DNA from: Tipula vernalis
Taxonomy: Eukaryota; Arthropoda; Insecta; Diptera; Tipulidae
Direction: 5' to 3'
NCBI GenBank assembly: GCA_958295665.1
Contig: OY282560.1
Span: 313,534,492 to 313,598,491, forward strand
DNA length: 64,000 bases
The notes below the pieces were generated by a model. The model had not been told where the DNA came from, did not search any database, and saw only the letters and a program-made list of their open reading frames with translations. The translations under genes were made by a program, and so were the position numbers. Below, piece after piece: positions 10,832-22,009 of this stretch (its first letter is position 1; the number at the start of each line of letters is the position of its first letter).

Positions 10832-11961
10832 TAAAAATCATGAGTATAATAAAAATCTTAAGAATCATAATTATGATAAGTATCAAAAGAATCATATGAA
10901 TCATGGGAATCATGCGAATCCCATGAATGATATGTATGATAAGGATCATAAGAGTCATAAGCATCGTAAGGTCAAAAGAATGTTACGAATCAAAAGAATC
11001 ATAGAAATCATAAGAATAGTATGAATCACAAAAATCATAAGAATCATATAACTAATAAGAATCATAAGCATCATAAGCAACATAAGAATCATAAGAATCA
11101 TAAGAATCATAACAGTTATAAGAATCATTAGATTCATAAGCATCATGAGAATCATATGAATAATAAGAATCATAAGCGTCATAAAAATAATAATCATAAA
11201 AATCAAAAAAAATATAAACATCATGATTATCATAAGAATCACAAAAATCATAAGATTCATATAAATAATAAGAATCATAAGCATCATAAAGATCATAAGA
11301 ATCATAAAAATCATAAAAATCATAAGAATCATATGAGTGATAAGAATCATAAAAATCATAAAAATAATAAGAATCATAAAAATCATAAAAATTATAAAAA
11401 TCATGATTATCATAAGAATCACAAAAATCATGAGAATAATAAAAATCTTAAGAATCATAATAATGATAAGTATCATAAGAATCATATGAATCATGGGAAT
11501 CATGCGAATACCATGAATGATATGTATGATAATAATCATAAGAGTCATTAGCGTCGTAAGGTCATAAGAATGTTAGGAATCAAAAGAATCATAGAAATCA
11601 TACGAATAGTATGAATCACAAAAACCATAAGAATCATATAAATAATAAGAATCATAATCATCATAAGCAACATAAGAATCATAAAAGTCATAAGAATCAT
11701 AACAGTTATAATAATCATTAGAATCATAAAAATCATAAGAATCATATGAATAATAAGAATCATAAGCGTCATAAAAATAATAAGGATCATAAAAATCATA
11801 AAAATTATAAAAATCATGAATATCATAAGAATCACAAAAACATGAGAATCATAAAAATCTTAAGAATCATAAGAATAATAAAAATCATAAGCGTCCTAAT
11901 AATGATAAGTATCATAAGAATCATATGAATCATGCGAATCATGCGAATCACATGAATGATA
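10832..11961. repeat. 9-bp minisatellite, block 2
   Basis: Continuation of the AATCATAAG array between the mariner derivative and the Tc3-like element. Higher-order markers (AAGAATGTTA[CG]GAATCAAAAG) recur near 10,976 and 11,567, about 590 bp apart, preceded each time by a 'CATGAATGATATGTATGATAA' type segment. Confidence 0.93.
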
Positions 11962-13557
11962 CAGTCCGTTACAGTTGATTAAATCCAATGAAAACAATGT
12001 AGGAAATACCCTTGTATGATTTAATTTTAACCCCCGTGTTATTTAAGTTTTTACTAAAATTTAAAGAACATTATCACTAAAATAAAAGGATGAACATTTT
12101 TTTTTTTTTTTTTTTGAGTTTTAAAGTCGTACATTTTGTTATTTTATTGGGAAGTACCAAAAAAATCATTTTTTTATTTTTACATGTGAATAAATTTTTA
12201 TGAAATTATATTTTTTTTTTAATATTTACGTTTATTTATTTATAATAATATATTTTTTTATTTATAATAATAATGAGTGCTGCCTCCATTCTTTGAAATA
12301 AGCTCAAATATTCTATTGGACATTGAATCGTATAGCGACTTCAAATAATTCAAAGAAATGTCGGCCCAAGCAGTTTTAATGGCTTCAATAGGCGACTCCT
12401 TATCATTATACTGCTTATCCCCTTCATAAACGTTGCGAGAAAGCCAACCCCAAACGTTTTCCATAATATTTAAATCAGGAGAGAACGGGGGCCATTTAAA
12501 TAAATCGACGTTTTTCTCGGAAATCCAGGCTTTTACAATCCTTGCCATATGTATAGGAGCGTTATCTTGCTGATAAGTCCATTTCAGTGGTTCGAACAGC
12601 TGTTGGAACTTTGAAAATGCTGAATCCAAAATAGACAGATACGACTTAGCTGTCATTTTTTGATTTTGAAAAGCTAACTGAATCCCACCGTAGTATGAAA
12701 TACCTACCCAGACCATAACCCTTCCTTCAATGCTATGATGTTGATTGAGAACTAGCTCTTCTTTGCACAGGTCATGGAAATAATAGTTATAACCATCGGG
12801 CCCTTCTAAATTGAATTTTTTCTCATCCGAAAACACGACTTTATACCACTGGTTATTCCATGTCATATGCTCTTTCCCAAATTGAAGCCGATTGTTTTTT
12901 CGAGCTTCGTTTAATGGTGACTTTTTCTTAATTTTCATCCGTTTAAGATGTTTAACTTTCTGTATGGCGCGACGAACGGTTTGTACACGGTCATTAACAC
13001 CGGCTTTCTCCTTGATTCTGCGAGCAGATAGAGCAGAATGAGAGGCAATACGAATTATTTTACGCTTATCTACAGGTCTTAATTTCGAAACAGAACAGCC
13101 TTTCATATTTTTTTCATAGTTTTCAGGATTTCTTAAATAATTTAGCACAACAGTGTGGCTTCGGCCTAGTTTTTCGGCTATGAATCGGCTCGAATGTCTT
13201 TGATCGTGGTAAGCATTAATTTTTCCCTTTTCCCATTTTTTTAAAAAACATTTTACAACACCAATTTAATTTTTATTTAATATTTTTTATTTTAATAAAA
13301 CTAAACAAAAGAAAGGAAAATGAACTGGATTTATTCACGTGTAACAATAAAAATGATTTTTTTTTCCGTGTTTAAATAAAAAACAAAAAAAGGAACATTT
13401 ATAAACCCAACTAGAAAACAAATTCTTAGTCAATTGATTAGTGATGAAATCCTCTACCTTTCAGTATAGAAAAAACAATAGCAATAGAATCCAAAAGAGA
13501 TGAATTCGGGAACTCACATTTTTTTATTTAGTGGATTTAATCTGCTGTAACGGACTA
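11962..13557 (-). mobile_element. Tc3-like (Tc1/mariner superfamily) transposon, 1,596 bp
   Basis: Short inverted repeats at both ends ([CT]AGTCCGTTACAG..GATTAAATCCA) and TA duplications at 11960-11961 and 13558-13559. Joining the flanks across one TA restores a segment matching an uninterrupted repeat copy at about 17,308-17,355, which is direct empty-site evidence. Carries one nearly complete transposase. A second arm of AT-rich non-coding DNA lies at 11,990-12,257. Confidence 0.93.
12258..13245 (-). CDS. Tc3-like DD34E transposase, nearly intact
   Basis: An open frame of about 296 codons from the GTG at 13148 plus about 30 more upstream (AYHDQRHSSRFIAEKLGRSH, a first helix-turn-helix). 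Then a second HTH (ALSARRIKEKAGV...TVRRAI) and the catalytic core: VVFSDEKKFNLEG (Asp 1), YQQDNAPIHMA (Asp 2) and WPPFSPDLNIMENVW (Glu). I count 34 residues between Asp 2 and the Glu, so DD34E with all three catalytic residues present. The likely ATG near 13,229 is out of frame because of a five-A run at about 13,219-13,223; one A fewer would restore it, and no other in-frame ATG precedes the HTH. It therefore looks like a nearly functional transposase with one N-terminal frameshift. No neighbour function beyond the element's own ends. Confidence 0.88.
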
Positions 13558-13559
13558 TA

Positions 13560-14449
13560 CGTATGATAAGAATCATAAGAGTCATAAGCATCATAAGGTC
13601 ATAAGAATGTGAGGAATCAAAAGAATCACAAAAGCCATAAGAATCATATAAATATTAAGAATCATAAGCATCATAAGAATCATATGAATCATAAGAGTCA
13701 TAAGAATCATAACAGTTATAAGAATCATAAGAATCATAAAAATCATAAGAATCTTATGAATAATAAGAATCATAAGCGTCATAAAAATAATTAGAATCAA
13801 AAGAATCATAAAAATCATAAAAATTATAAAAATCATGATTATAATAAGAATCACAAAAATCATAAAAATCATATAAATAATAAGAATCATAAGCATCATA
13901 AAGATCATAAGAATCATACAAATCGTAAAAATCATAAGAATCATAATAATCCTAAAAATCATAAGAATTGTAAAAATCATAAAAATTATAAAACTCATGA
14001 TTATCATAAGAATCATATAAATAATAAGAATAATATAAATAATAAGAATCATACGCATCATAAAAATCATATGAATAACAGGAATCATAAGCGTCATAAA
14101 AATAATAAGAATCATAAAAATGATTAAAATCATATAAATAATAAGAATCATAAGCATCATAAGAATCATAACAGTTATAAGAATCATTAGAATCATAAGA
14201 ATCATATAAAAAATAAGAATCATTAGCGTAATAAAAATAATAATAATCATAAGAATCATAAAATCATAAAAATTATAAAAATCATGATTATCATAAGAAT
14301 CATAAAAATCATAAGAATCATATAAATAATAAGAATCATAAGCATCATAAAAATCATAAGAATCATTAAAATCATAAAAATCGTAAGAATCACGAGAATC
14401 ATATAAATATTAAGAATCATGACAATCATAAGATTCATAAAAATCATAA
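13560..14449. repeat. 9-bp minisatellite, block 3
   Basis: Continuation of the array with marker AAGAATGTGAGGAATCAAAAG near 13,601. Ends in the spacer module beginning near 14,450 (GTTAAAAATGG). Confidence 0.92.
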
Positions 14450-14483
14450 AAGTTAAAAATGGTTTTTATAATCCAAAATTGGA
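14450..14483. repeat. Satellite spacer module copy 1, left part
   Basis: Left portion of the non-satellite spacer (GTTAAAAA.....ATAATCCAAAATTGGA), cut by the LINE derivative. The module resumes at 15,250. Includes the 11-bp target duplication at 14473-14483. Confidence 0.85.
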
Positions 14484-15249
14484 TTTATTATTATTATTAT
14501 TATTGGGGGGGGCCATGCAGGCGATCAGCCTGCACTTCGCACTGCGACCTAAAAGATCTATTGTGCTGGCCCCTGCTTAATTATCCGTCCAGTCAATATT
14601 CAGGTTCTTAATGAACCTGACAATACTGCCTCCCGGTACGTGATACATACTATCTGGGCTTATTGCTCTCCCTCCTAGATGTTTACTACAGCATGTAGTT
14701 CCGCTAGAAAGACGGTAGCTTTGGAGCTCAAGGACCTCGAGAGGGTTGTCCCACTCCCGTATATTCCTACTCCTGCCCCGTATTCCGTTTGATTTTACTC
14801 TTACGAGTTGCTGGGAATTGCAAATCACCTGTAGGTCACACAGCTTTACTACAGGAAGGCTAAATAAAACTGGAGGGTGCCTGGTATCCAGAGTCCGCAT
14901 ATTTTGGGCTGATTAACCTATCAGCCATTCATCTTTCGGCATATGCTGTTCCACCTTAGATTAGGGTTTCTTGTCAAGGTTTTTTCCTTTAGCGCCGTAC
15001 TTTAGCCTGTGCCAAATGGCCAAAAATGTGCCAAGTGACCTTAGTTACCAGTGGTTGCCACGAGGAGGCAGTACGTACACTTGCGAATTATGAACAGGTT
15101 ACCCTTACATAATTGTATCCATCACGCAGCTGCCTAATGACAAGACCAGAACAGCTCACGTGATGCGCACCCTACTGGAAGGTTACGGAGCTGATAGATT
15201 AATCTACTGAACTTTGCCCCCCCCCCCTCCTCCAATAGACGCCAAACCA
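14484..15249 (-). mobile_element. Short LOA-like LINE derivative, 766 bp
   Basis: Flanked by an 11-bp direct repeat CCAAAATTGGA (14473-14483, 15250-15260). In minus orientation it starts with a LINE 5' leader that shares blocks with the leaders at 41.0-41.3 and 49.0-49.3 kb ('CCACGAGGAGGCAGTACGTA' at 15,058; GTACTTTAGCCTGT; CATTCATCTTTCGGC). It ends with a 3' UTR block ('GACCTAAAAGAT' in plus orientation, shared with 43.9 kb) and an (AAT)n tail at about 14,484-14,505. A frame at 14,577 to about 14,870 (ending SIVRFIKNLNIDWTDN) may be the ORF2 C-terminus. An internally deleted copy mobilised in trans is the simplest reading. Confidence 0.8.
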
Positions 15250-15358
15250 CCAAAATTGGAATTGTTTTCAGCAATTTCGAGCGTCAAATAATCAGCTAGC
15301 TCAGCTTAAAAATTTTCCACTAGGGGGAGTCTGTGATGCTCTAATCGTCAATAAGAAT
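15250..15358. repeat. Satellite spacer module copy 1, right part
   Basis: Continues the module with a GAATTGTTT..CAATTTCGA block, AATAATCAGCTAGCTCAG, CACTAGG.GGAGTCTGTGATG and CTAATCGTCAATAAGAATC. In the other copies this last block runs straight into minisatellite. Confidence 0.85.
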
Positions 15359-15359
15359 C

Positions 15360-15538
15360 GGTGACGGTCTTTTGGCTTGGCGTATTCCGGTAGATGCCCC
15401 CCCCCCCAGTTTTTTGCTCACAAGTCGTAACATCTCTAACTACGGTTCTTGGAAGATAACACTAGGTTCGCTGCCCTGTTTTCTTGTACAGCGGTGTTGC
15501 GTTTGCTTGTATTTCTGCAACACCGATACTGTAAGCTT
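15360..15538. repeat. R185 dispersed repeat, copy 2
   Basis: Second copy of the 2,822-3,004 repeat, lying between the spacer module and minisatellite. I see no clear target duplication. Confidence 0.8.
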
Positions 15539-16049
15539 AAAAATTATAAAAATCATGATTATAATAAGAATCACAAAAATCATAAGAATCATATAAATAA
15601 TAAGAATCATAAGCGTCATAAAAATCATAAGAATCATAAAAATCGTAGAAATCATAACAATCATAAGAATCATAAAAATCATAAGAATTGTAAAAATCAT
15701 AAAAATTATAAAACTCATGATTATCATAAGAATCATATAAATAATAAGAATCATACGCATCATAAAAATCATATGAATAATAAGAATCATAAGCGTCATA
15801 AGAATCATAACAGTTATAAGAATTATTAGAATCATAAAAATCATAAGAATCATATGAATAATAAGAGTCATAAGCGTCATAAAAATAATAATAATCATAA
15901 GAATCATAAAATCATAAAAATTATAAAAATCATAAGCATCATAAAAATCATAAGAATCATTAAAATTATAAAAATCGTAAGAATCACGAGAATCATATAA
16001 ATATTAAGAATCATAAGCATCATGAGAATCATAAGATTCATAGAAATCA
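15539..16049. repeat. 9-bp minisatellite, block 4
   Basis: About 500 bp of degenerate AATCATAAG units closely resembling block 3 in variant order (shared string 'AAAACTCATGATTATCATAA'), suggesting segmental duplication of about a kilobase. Confidence 0.92.
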
Positions 16050-16180
16050 TAAAAGTTAAAAATTGTTTTTATAATCCAAAATTGGAATTGTTTACAACAA
16101 TTTCGAACGTCAAATTATCAGCTAGCTCAGTTTAAAAATTTTTCACTAGGTGGAGTCTGTGATGCTCTAATCGTCAATAA
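16050..16180. repeat. Satellite spacer module copy 2 (uninterrupted)
   Basis: Intact module: GTTAAAAATTG, ATAATCCAAAATTGGAATTG, the short palindrome AATTGTTTACAACAATT, CGAACGTCAAATTATCAGC, TAGCTCAG, CACTAGGTGGAGTCTG, CTAATCGTCAATAAGAATC. Serves as the empty-site reference for copies 1 and 4. Confidence 0.88.
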
Positions 16181-16720
16181 GAATCATAAGAATCTTAGGA
16201 ATCATAATATCTGAAAGAATCATAAGAATCAAGATAACCATAAAAATCATAAGAATTATAAAAGTTATGATAATTATAAAATCATGACAATCACGAGGAC
16301 CATAAGAATCATAAAAATCATAATAATCATAAGAATCATGGAAATCATAAGAATCATATAAATAATAAGAATCATTAGCATCATAATAATCATAAGAATC
16401 TTAGGAATTATATGCATCATAAGATTCATAAAAATCATAAGAATCATGAGAATAATAAGCTTCATAAAAATCTTAAGAATCATAAGAATCATAAAAAGCA
16501 TAAAAATTATAAAAGTCATGATTATCATAAGAATCATGAAAATCATAAGCATCGTACAAATAATAAGAATCGTAATCATCATAAGCACTATAAGAATCAT
16601 AAGACTCATAATAATGATTGGTATCATAATAATGATAAAAATCATAAGAATCATATGCATCATACGAATAACACGTGTCATGAGATTCATAAAATTTATA
16701 AAAATCATAAACATCATTAA
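16181..16720. repeat. 9-bp minisatellite, block 5
   Basis: About 540 bp of the same degenerate 9-mer, ending at a 'CATCATTAAATATTGGAAAAG' junction with module B. Confidence 0.92.
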
Positions 16721-16945
16721 ATATTGGAAAAGTAGAGAAGCGCCTCTCGAGGAGAAAAGTTAAAATGAGGCTACTGACAAAATGATACTTCTCACAAATC
16801 CGACGAAAGAAAAGTTTGCAATCCGGTAATTAAAAATTGTTTTTATAATTCCAAATTGAAATTGTTTACAACAATTTCGAACGTCAAATTATCAGCTAGC
16901 TCAGTTTAAAAAATGTCCACTAGGTGGAGTCTGTGATGCCCAATC
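16721..16945. repeat. Module B plus spacer module copy 3
   Basis: Module B (about 16,721-16,825) has AAAGTAGAGAAGCGCCT, 'AAAAGTTAAAATGA', GACAAAATG.[TC]ACTTCTCA and TTTGCAATCCGGTAATTAAAAA. It is also found at 17,686-17,790. It runs directly into spacer copy 3 (to about 16,945). Order satellite, module B, spacer, satellite occurs twice. Confidence 0.85.
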
Positions 16946-17685
16946 ATCAATAAGAATCATAATAATCATTAGAATCATAAGAATCATACGAGTCATAAGA
17001 ATCATAAGGATAATAAGTATCATAGGATTCACGAAAGTCAGAAGAATAATAAGAACAAGAATCATGATAATCATAAAAAGCATAAAAATCATAAAAATTA
17101 TGAAAATCATTATTATCATAAGAATCATAAAAATTATATAAATAATAAGGATCATGAGAATCATAAAATCTTAGGAAACATAAGCATCATAAAAATCATA
17201 AAAATCATGGGAATCATAAGAATAATAAGAATCATAAGCGTCATAATAAGGATAAAAATCGTAAAAATGATAAGTATCATCAGAATCTTATGAATCATAA
17301 AAATCATGCGAATCACATGAATAATACGTATGATAAGAATCATAAGAGTCATAAGCATCATAAGATCCATAAGAATATTAGGAATCAAAAGAATCATATA
17401 AAGCATAAGAATAGTATGAATAATAAGACTCAAAAGCGTCATAAAAATCCTAAGAATCATAAAAATCAAAAAAATTATAAGAATCATAAGCATCATAAGC
17501 ATCATAGGAATTATAAGAATCATGATAAATGATAATAATCATAAAAATGATAAAAATCATAATTATCATAAGCGTCATAAAAATCATAAGAAGCATAAAA
17601 ATCCTAAAAATCATAGGACTCATATGAATAATACGAATCATAAGACTCATAAAAACAACCATAAGAATCATAAGCATCATTGAAT
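16946..17685. repeat. 9-bp minisatellite, block 6
   Basis: Includes the uninterrupted segment at 17,308-17,400 (CACATGAATAATACGTATG, then AAGAATATTAGGAATC) that matches the empty target of the Tc3-like element. Confidence 0.92.
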
Positions 17686-17835
17686 ATTGTAAAAGTAGAG
17701 TAAGCGCCTTTCGAAGAAAAAAGTTAAAATGACTGCTGACAAAATGGCACTTCTCATAAATGCGACGAAAAAAAATTTGCAATCCGGTAATTAAAAAATG
17801 TTTTATTGTTTACAACGTCAAATTATCTAGCTCAG
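17686..17835. repeat. Module B copy 2 plus spacer copy 4 (left part)
   Basis: Same order as 16,721-16,945 but the spacer has an internal deletion (most of the CCAAAATTGG segment is missing). Cut at 17,835 by the 240-bp MITE. Confidence 0.85.
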
Positions 17836-18075
17836 GGGCCCTATTCTCGAGTTCCACAACCATTTTCCACATGTGGATATCTGTCAAAATCTATGTAATT
17901 ATTGACGTTTTCGTACATTGGGAATTTTTTTCACCTGCTTATGCCCATTCGGAAATATTCCTTTAGTACCAAAAAATTCCAAAACGAAGTAGTACCGAAA
18001 AAATTATAAAGATTTTATGAATTTTGACAGATATCCGCATGTGGAAAATGGATGTGAAATTCAAGAATAGGGCCC
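17836..18075. mobile_element. MITE, 240 bp, CAG target duplication
   Basis: Terminal inverted repeats of about 55 bp, five mismatches (GGGCCCTATTCT.GA.TT... CCATTTTCCACATG). Flanked by CAG at 17833-17835 and 18076-18078; the other spacer copies read ...GCTCAGTTTAAAA... with a single CAG, confirming insertion. No coding capacity. The 3-bp duplication and G-rich ends would suit a PIF/Harbinger- or CACTA-type family; I cannot decide which. Confidence 0.9.
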
Positions 18076-18260
18076 CAGTTTAAAAATGTTCCACTAGGTG
18101 GAATCTGTAATGCTTCAATCGTCAATAAGAATCATAGGAATCACAACAATCATCAGAATCATACAACTCATACGAATCAAATAAATCATAAGAGTCATAC
18201 GAATCATAGTATCATAAGATCCATAAGGGTCATAAGATTCATGAAAGTTAGAATCTTATA
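18076..18260. repeat. Spacer copy 4 (right part) and terminal minisatellite block 7
   Basis: CAGTTTAAAAATG, CACTAGGTGGAATCTG, AATCGTCAATAAGAATC, then about 130 bp of heavily degenerate 9-mers fading out near 18,260. Confidence 0.82.
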
Positions 18261-18992
18261 ATTCACAGGAATATTAGGAAAGAAGTTATAGTAATTTGAA
18301 AATATTCGGGAAAATTGAGATTTCCATTCTAGTTTTAAAATTAAATCCTCCTTTTCCAGCATATTCTAAAATCCTCATAAAATATGATTTTATTAATTAA
18401 GGCGTTATTTATTAAAAGTATCTGCTCTTATTTCTCTATAGAACAGAGAACAAATGCCCGAAAATCGTTGGGCGTGTTAAAGCATTTTAGTTGCGTATTA
18501 AGGATCTGAATTTTTTTTTGGGCATTCGGTCACTATTTGTAATGACGATTTTGTTTAATAGGAAGAATCGTAACTAATCATTAAGTTTGGTGTAATAATT
18601 CCAACAATTTTATTTTTTGTTTAAGGGCTTGTAAAATTAGAATTCAGTAATTTAACGAATTTTGAAAATTTGAGGTGTTTGAAGTAATTCTCAAATCCAA
18701 ATATTTAAGAATTTGAGTATATTGAAGGTATACGTAAAATTGAAGCAATTTATGTTTTGAAGAATTTTCTGATATATGTAAATAATTTGAATATCTTGAA
18801 AATTACAAAAAATGGGCATAATTTGAAAAATGAACGAAATAATCTGAAGAATTCGTAGAATTTGGAGGATTTTTCGTGAAGTATTGCGAAAGTGCATGAA
18901 TTTGATACATTTGAATAATTAATTGAATTGCAAGAATTTGAACAACTTTGGGGTCCGAATAGTTTGAAAAATTTGTAGAGTTTGTATATCGG
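18261..18992. other. Unassigned AT-rich DNA with degenerate TTTGAAGAATTT-like runs
   Basis: From about 18,640 many short purine-rich strings of the type TTTGAAGAATTTG recur without fixed phase, as in an old decayed simple repeat. No coding signal. Confidence 0.5.
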
Positions 18993-19622
18993 TGTGAAGT
19001 TTCTGAAGAATATTGAAGAAAGTGTACAATTTGTTAACGAAATATTACGTGGATAATGACAAAATAATTAATAAAATAAAAACAAACAACACAGTTGCAC
19101 TTAGAAATCTTAAATAAAATCAATTGACAAGTTAAGATTGTCAAAATTCACACGTTTTTTTGGCGAAAATTTTGTTCAATTAATTTTGTCAAGAGTTTTC
19201 CGGCATATCACATCATATGCGTTAAATTGCTCATATTATAAGCTCTATCGATATGATAATGTCAAATTAATGGCTAGTGGGGAACACTAACAATTGACAA
19301 GCTCTGAAGTGCCAAGAAAGTCAAAATTCACACGTGTTTTGGCGAAAATGTTGGCATACACAGATGTGATATGTCGGAAAACTCTAGGATCGCCCTGACA
19401 AAATTAATTGAACAACGTTTTCGCCAAAAAAAACGTGTGAATTTTGACAATCTTAACTTGTCAATTGATTTTATTTAAGATTTCTAAGTGCAACTTAAAT
19501 TCTTGTGTTATTCATTATCCACGTAATATTTCGTTACAATTTTTTTTTACTGAATTACACTGTAATTGTACACTTTCTTCCATATTCTCTTTGACAAATT
19601 TTGTCAGAAACTTTACACCAAT
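18993..19622. repeat. Large inverted repeat / foldback element
   Basis: Arms about 18,993-19,210 and 19,370-19,622 are imperfect reverse complements (shared blocks: CGAAATATTACGTGGATAATG; CACTTAGAAATCTTAAATA; CAATTGACAAGTTAAGATTG; AAAATTCACACGTTTTTTT; CAATTAATTTTGTCA). The central part (about 19,285-19,345) has a third, partial copy of the AAAATTCACACGTG segment. No coding frame. Target duplication not resolved because the flanks are low complexity. Confidence 0.8.
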
Positions 19623-21689
19623 AGTTTCCATAAGGTTTAACATTTGACTATTTTGAATACGGTTTTATATGATTTGAAAGAATTTGCCGAATTCGAAGAT
19701 TAGAGATTTGAGAGTTTTACGCATTCAAAAGCTTCAACTTAAAAAAATTAATTTACTTTAATGATTTCTGAAATTGGCCAATTAGTTAATTTTCAAAGAA
19801 ACATTTGAGACACACTGAGGAATTTCCTGAATAATAAAAATGTTACCATTTTACGTTTCAATAAGTTTACAGATAATAATTTGCCAATTTTCTAAATTTA
19901 GGATAATTCAGAAATTTAATAAAAATGAAGAATCAACTCAATTTGAAGAATTTTCGGAATTTTAAAGATTTTAAGAATTTGATGAGAAAACTCTCAAATC
20001 GATAATTTTAAGAATTTTAGGATTTGAAAGTTTTCAAACATTTAATGAATTTGAAGGCTTTAAGGAAAATAGAGAAGATTAATTTGAAGAATTTACAGAG
20101 TTTGAAATATTTGTAGAAACGACGATTTTGAAAAGTTTTCAAAATTTTGCAGATTTTAATAGTTTAAAAATATTGAAGCATTTTTAAAATTTGAAAATTT
20201 TTTTAAAACTATTGGTGTATTTGAGGAATTGAGGGTATGTTTAGAATGTACAGAAATTGACGAAATGAAAGATTTTTAATAATTTATTTAATATGAAGAT
20301 TTGATATGATGGTTTTGAAGAATTTCTTGTTTCACAACAATAAATCATCTTGCGACAATCCCTGTTGGTATTCATGTTATTGGTTTGAACAATAAATTAC
20401 TAAAACGAGAAAAATCGATGTCATTTGACGATACTTAAGGCAATTATTCCGCATCTGCGGCGTAGGTTAAGTGGAATAGTAGTGAATAGTGGAATAGTAG
20501 TGAATTCAGCATGAATAACTTGGACATAAGTTAAAATTTGAGTCTGTACACAAAAAGAAAAGAAAAAATTGTCCCACAACTCGAAGACATTTTTTGATCA
20601 CTGTGCCCTTCCGCATAACCTTATGTATTTTTGAAAATCAGGACAAACTCAAAAACACACTAGCAAATTACGCTAGCTTTTAATGAGAAGTAAAGTTTGT
20701 AAAGGAAATGAAAAACTTTTATGTAAAATATTTTTTTCAATTAAACAAACTTTTAAGTTTACAAAGTTTTGTTTTAAGTATATAGACATTACAAAATAGA
20801 GCGCAAAAACAAAATTTTGCTGCATTCCGTCACTCCTAATATTTTTAATGAAAACAATAACAATAACAATAAAAATTATCCTATAAACTTTTGAGCTACA
20901 AAGCGTTCCAGCAAGGATACATTACAAAATACGAAAGAATATAAATTTTTATTACAGAATAATTCCCATCGGAGCTATCATACATATGTATACTATAATA
21001 GTATACACTCTACACTATTCTATACAAAAATATAAATTCATTAAATTTTGTTGGATTTTTATGATAAGAAAATAAATATTGCCATTAGCGATTACTGAGA
21101 TACACAAACTTTTATATTTGTGTAAGTGTATCTATGTATGTACATAAATATATATAATGCATAAGAAAATGTTTCCTAATTTTCCATGAAAATAATATTT
21201 TTAGAGACATAGAAAGTCGGTTGCATGTCTGTTGCAAAGTAAAAAAAAACCAAATCTGTTCACCTTTTTGTAAATTTATTTGACATTTATGTAGAAATAT
21301 AGTATACATATAAACTACTGTGTGACTTGCTATATCCCATAAATTAAGATAAGTACGGTCGTCAAGTTCCAAAACAATAGTCAAGCTTGTGGAACGTTGT
21401 CATTTTGAATCATATTAATGTGACGTTCACCTCCGACTGAAAACATATTCTATTCATAATTTAATGTCGATTAAAGGTATGGTATATAGTATGTATGTAG
21501 CGACAAAAAACAACTACGGTACACCGTAAAACATATTCACTTGTGTCTCGTTTTGGTTTTCATTTGGTTCAACCCATATAGGTATAATACATTGTGATTT
21601 TATTAGTTTGCACACTGACCGCGTGACATCCTAATTCAAGGAATTCCCGAAGTTCACTACTAAAATTTATGTAAAGTGTAAAAAGTAAA
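19623..21689. other. Unassigned AT-rich DNA
   Basis: 19,650-20,330 continues the degenerate TTTGAAGAATTT-like repeat seen left of the foldback. 20,340-21,689 is low-complexity AT-rich sequence with short TATGTA-type runs. I see no gene. Confidence 0.5.
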
Positions 21690-21930
21690 AGTCGATAATG
21701 CAGTAAAAGTCGAAAATAAAAAAATAAAGTTGTTATTAGCCGACGATGTGCAGCCGAAAGTTACCAGCGTACATGGATAGACTTTCGAAGACATTTTTTC
21801 GTGGAAAATGGTATAAAATCCTCAGAACCCAAAAAAATATTTAATAAAATAAAATCAGCATCTATTGGTTGTTATGTCTGGAAATGAATTGGTTTGATGT
21901 GATTTGCACGATATTTTACAAAAACACATG
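21690..21930. repeat. Relic of the foldback-MITE family
   Basis: Shares GTCGATAATGCAG, CAGCCGAAAGTTACCAG, AAAATCAGC.TCTA, GTTATGTCTGGA.ATG and TTG.TGTGATTTG with 3,187-3,967, in the same order as that element's left half. Confidence 0.6.
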
Positions 21931-22009
21931 TGCCATGTTTTTCACTTGACACCTTTCGTGTGCAAGTTATGTAATGTTCTTATTCAACATTTATGGAAAT
22001 GTAACTCCG

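Noticed and set aside
9620..11835. Many long open frames of Met/Ile/Leu or His/Lys/Asn repeats, looking like membrane or histidine-rich proteins
   Set aside because: They are translations of the 9-bp minisatellite; a unit length divisible by three keeps frames open. The same holds for 13,591-17,532.
12600..12640. GGTTCGAAC-like string suggesting a tRNA B box
   Set aside because: It lies in the conserved transposase coding region with no cloverleaf around it; a similar string at 47,070 is in LOA-A ORF2.
15360..15538. R185 as a tRNA-derived SINE
   Set aside because: Only a near-match to a B box; no A box at proper spacing, no tail and no target duplication.
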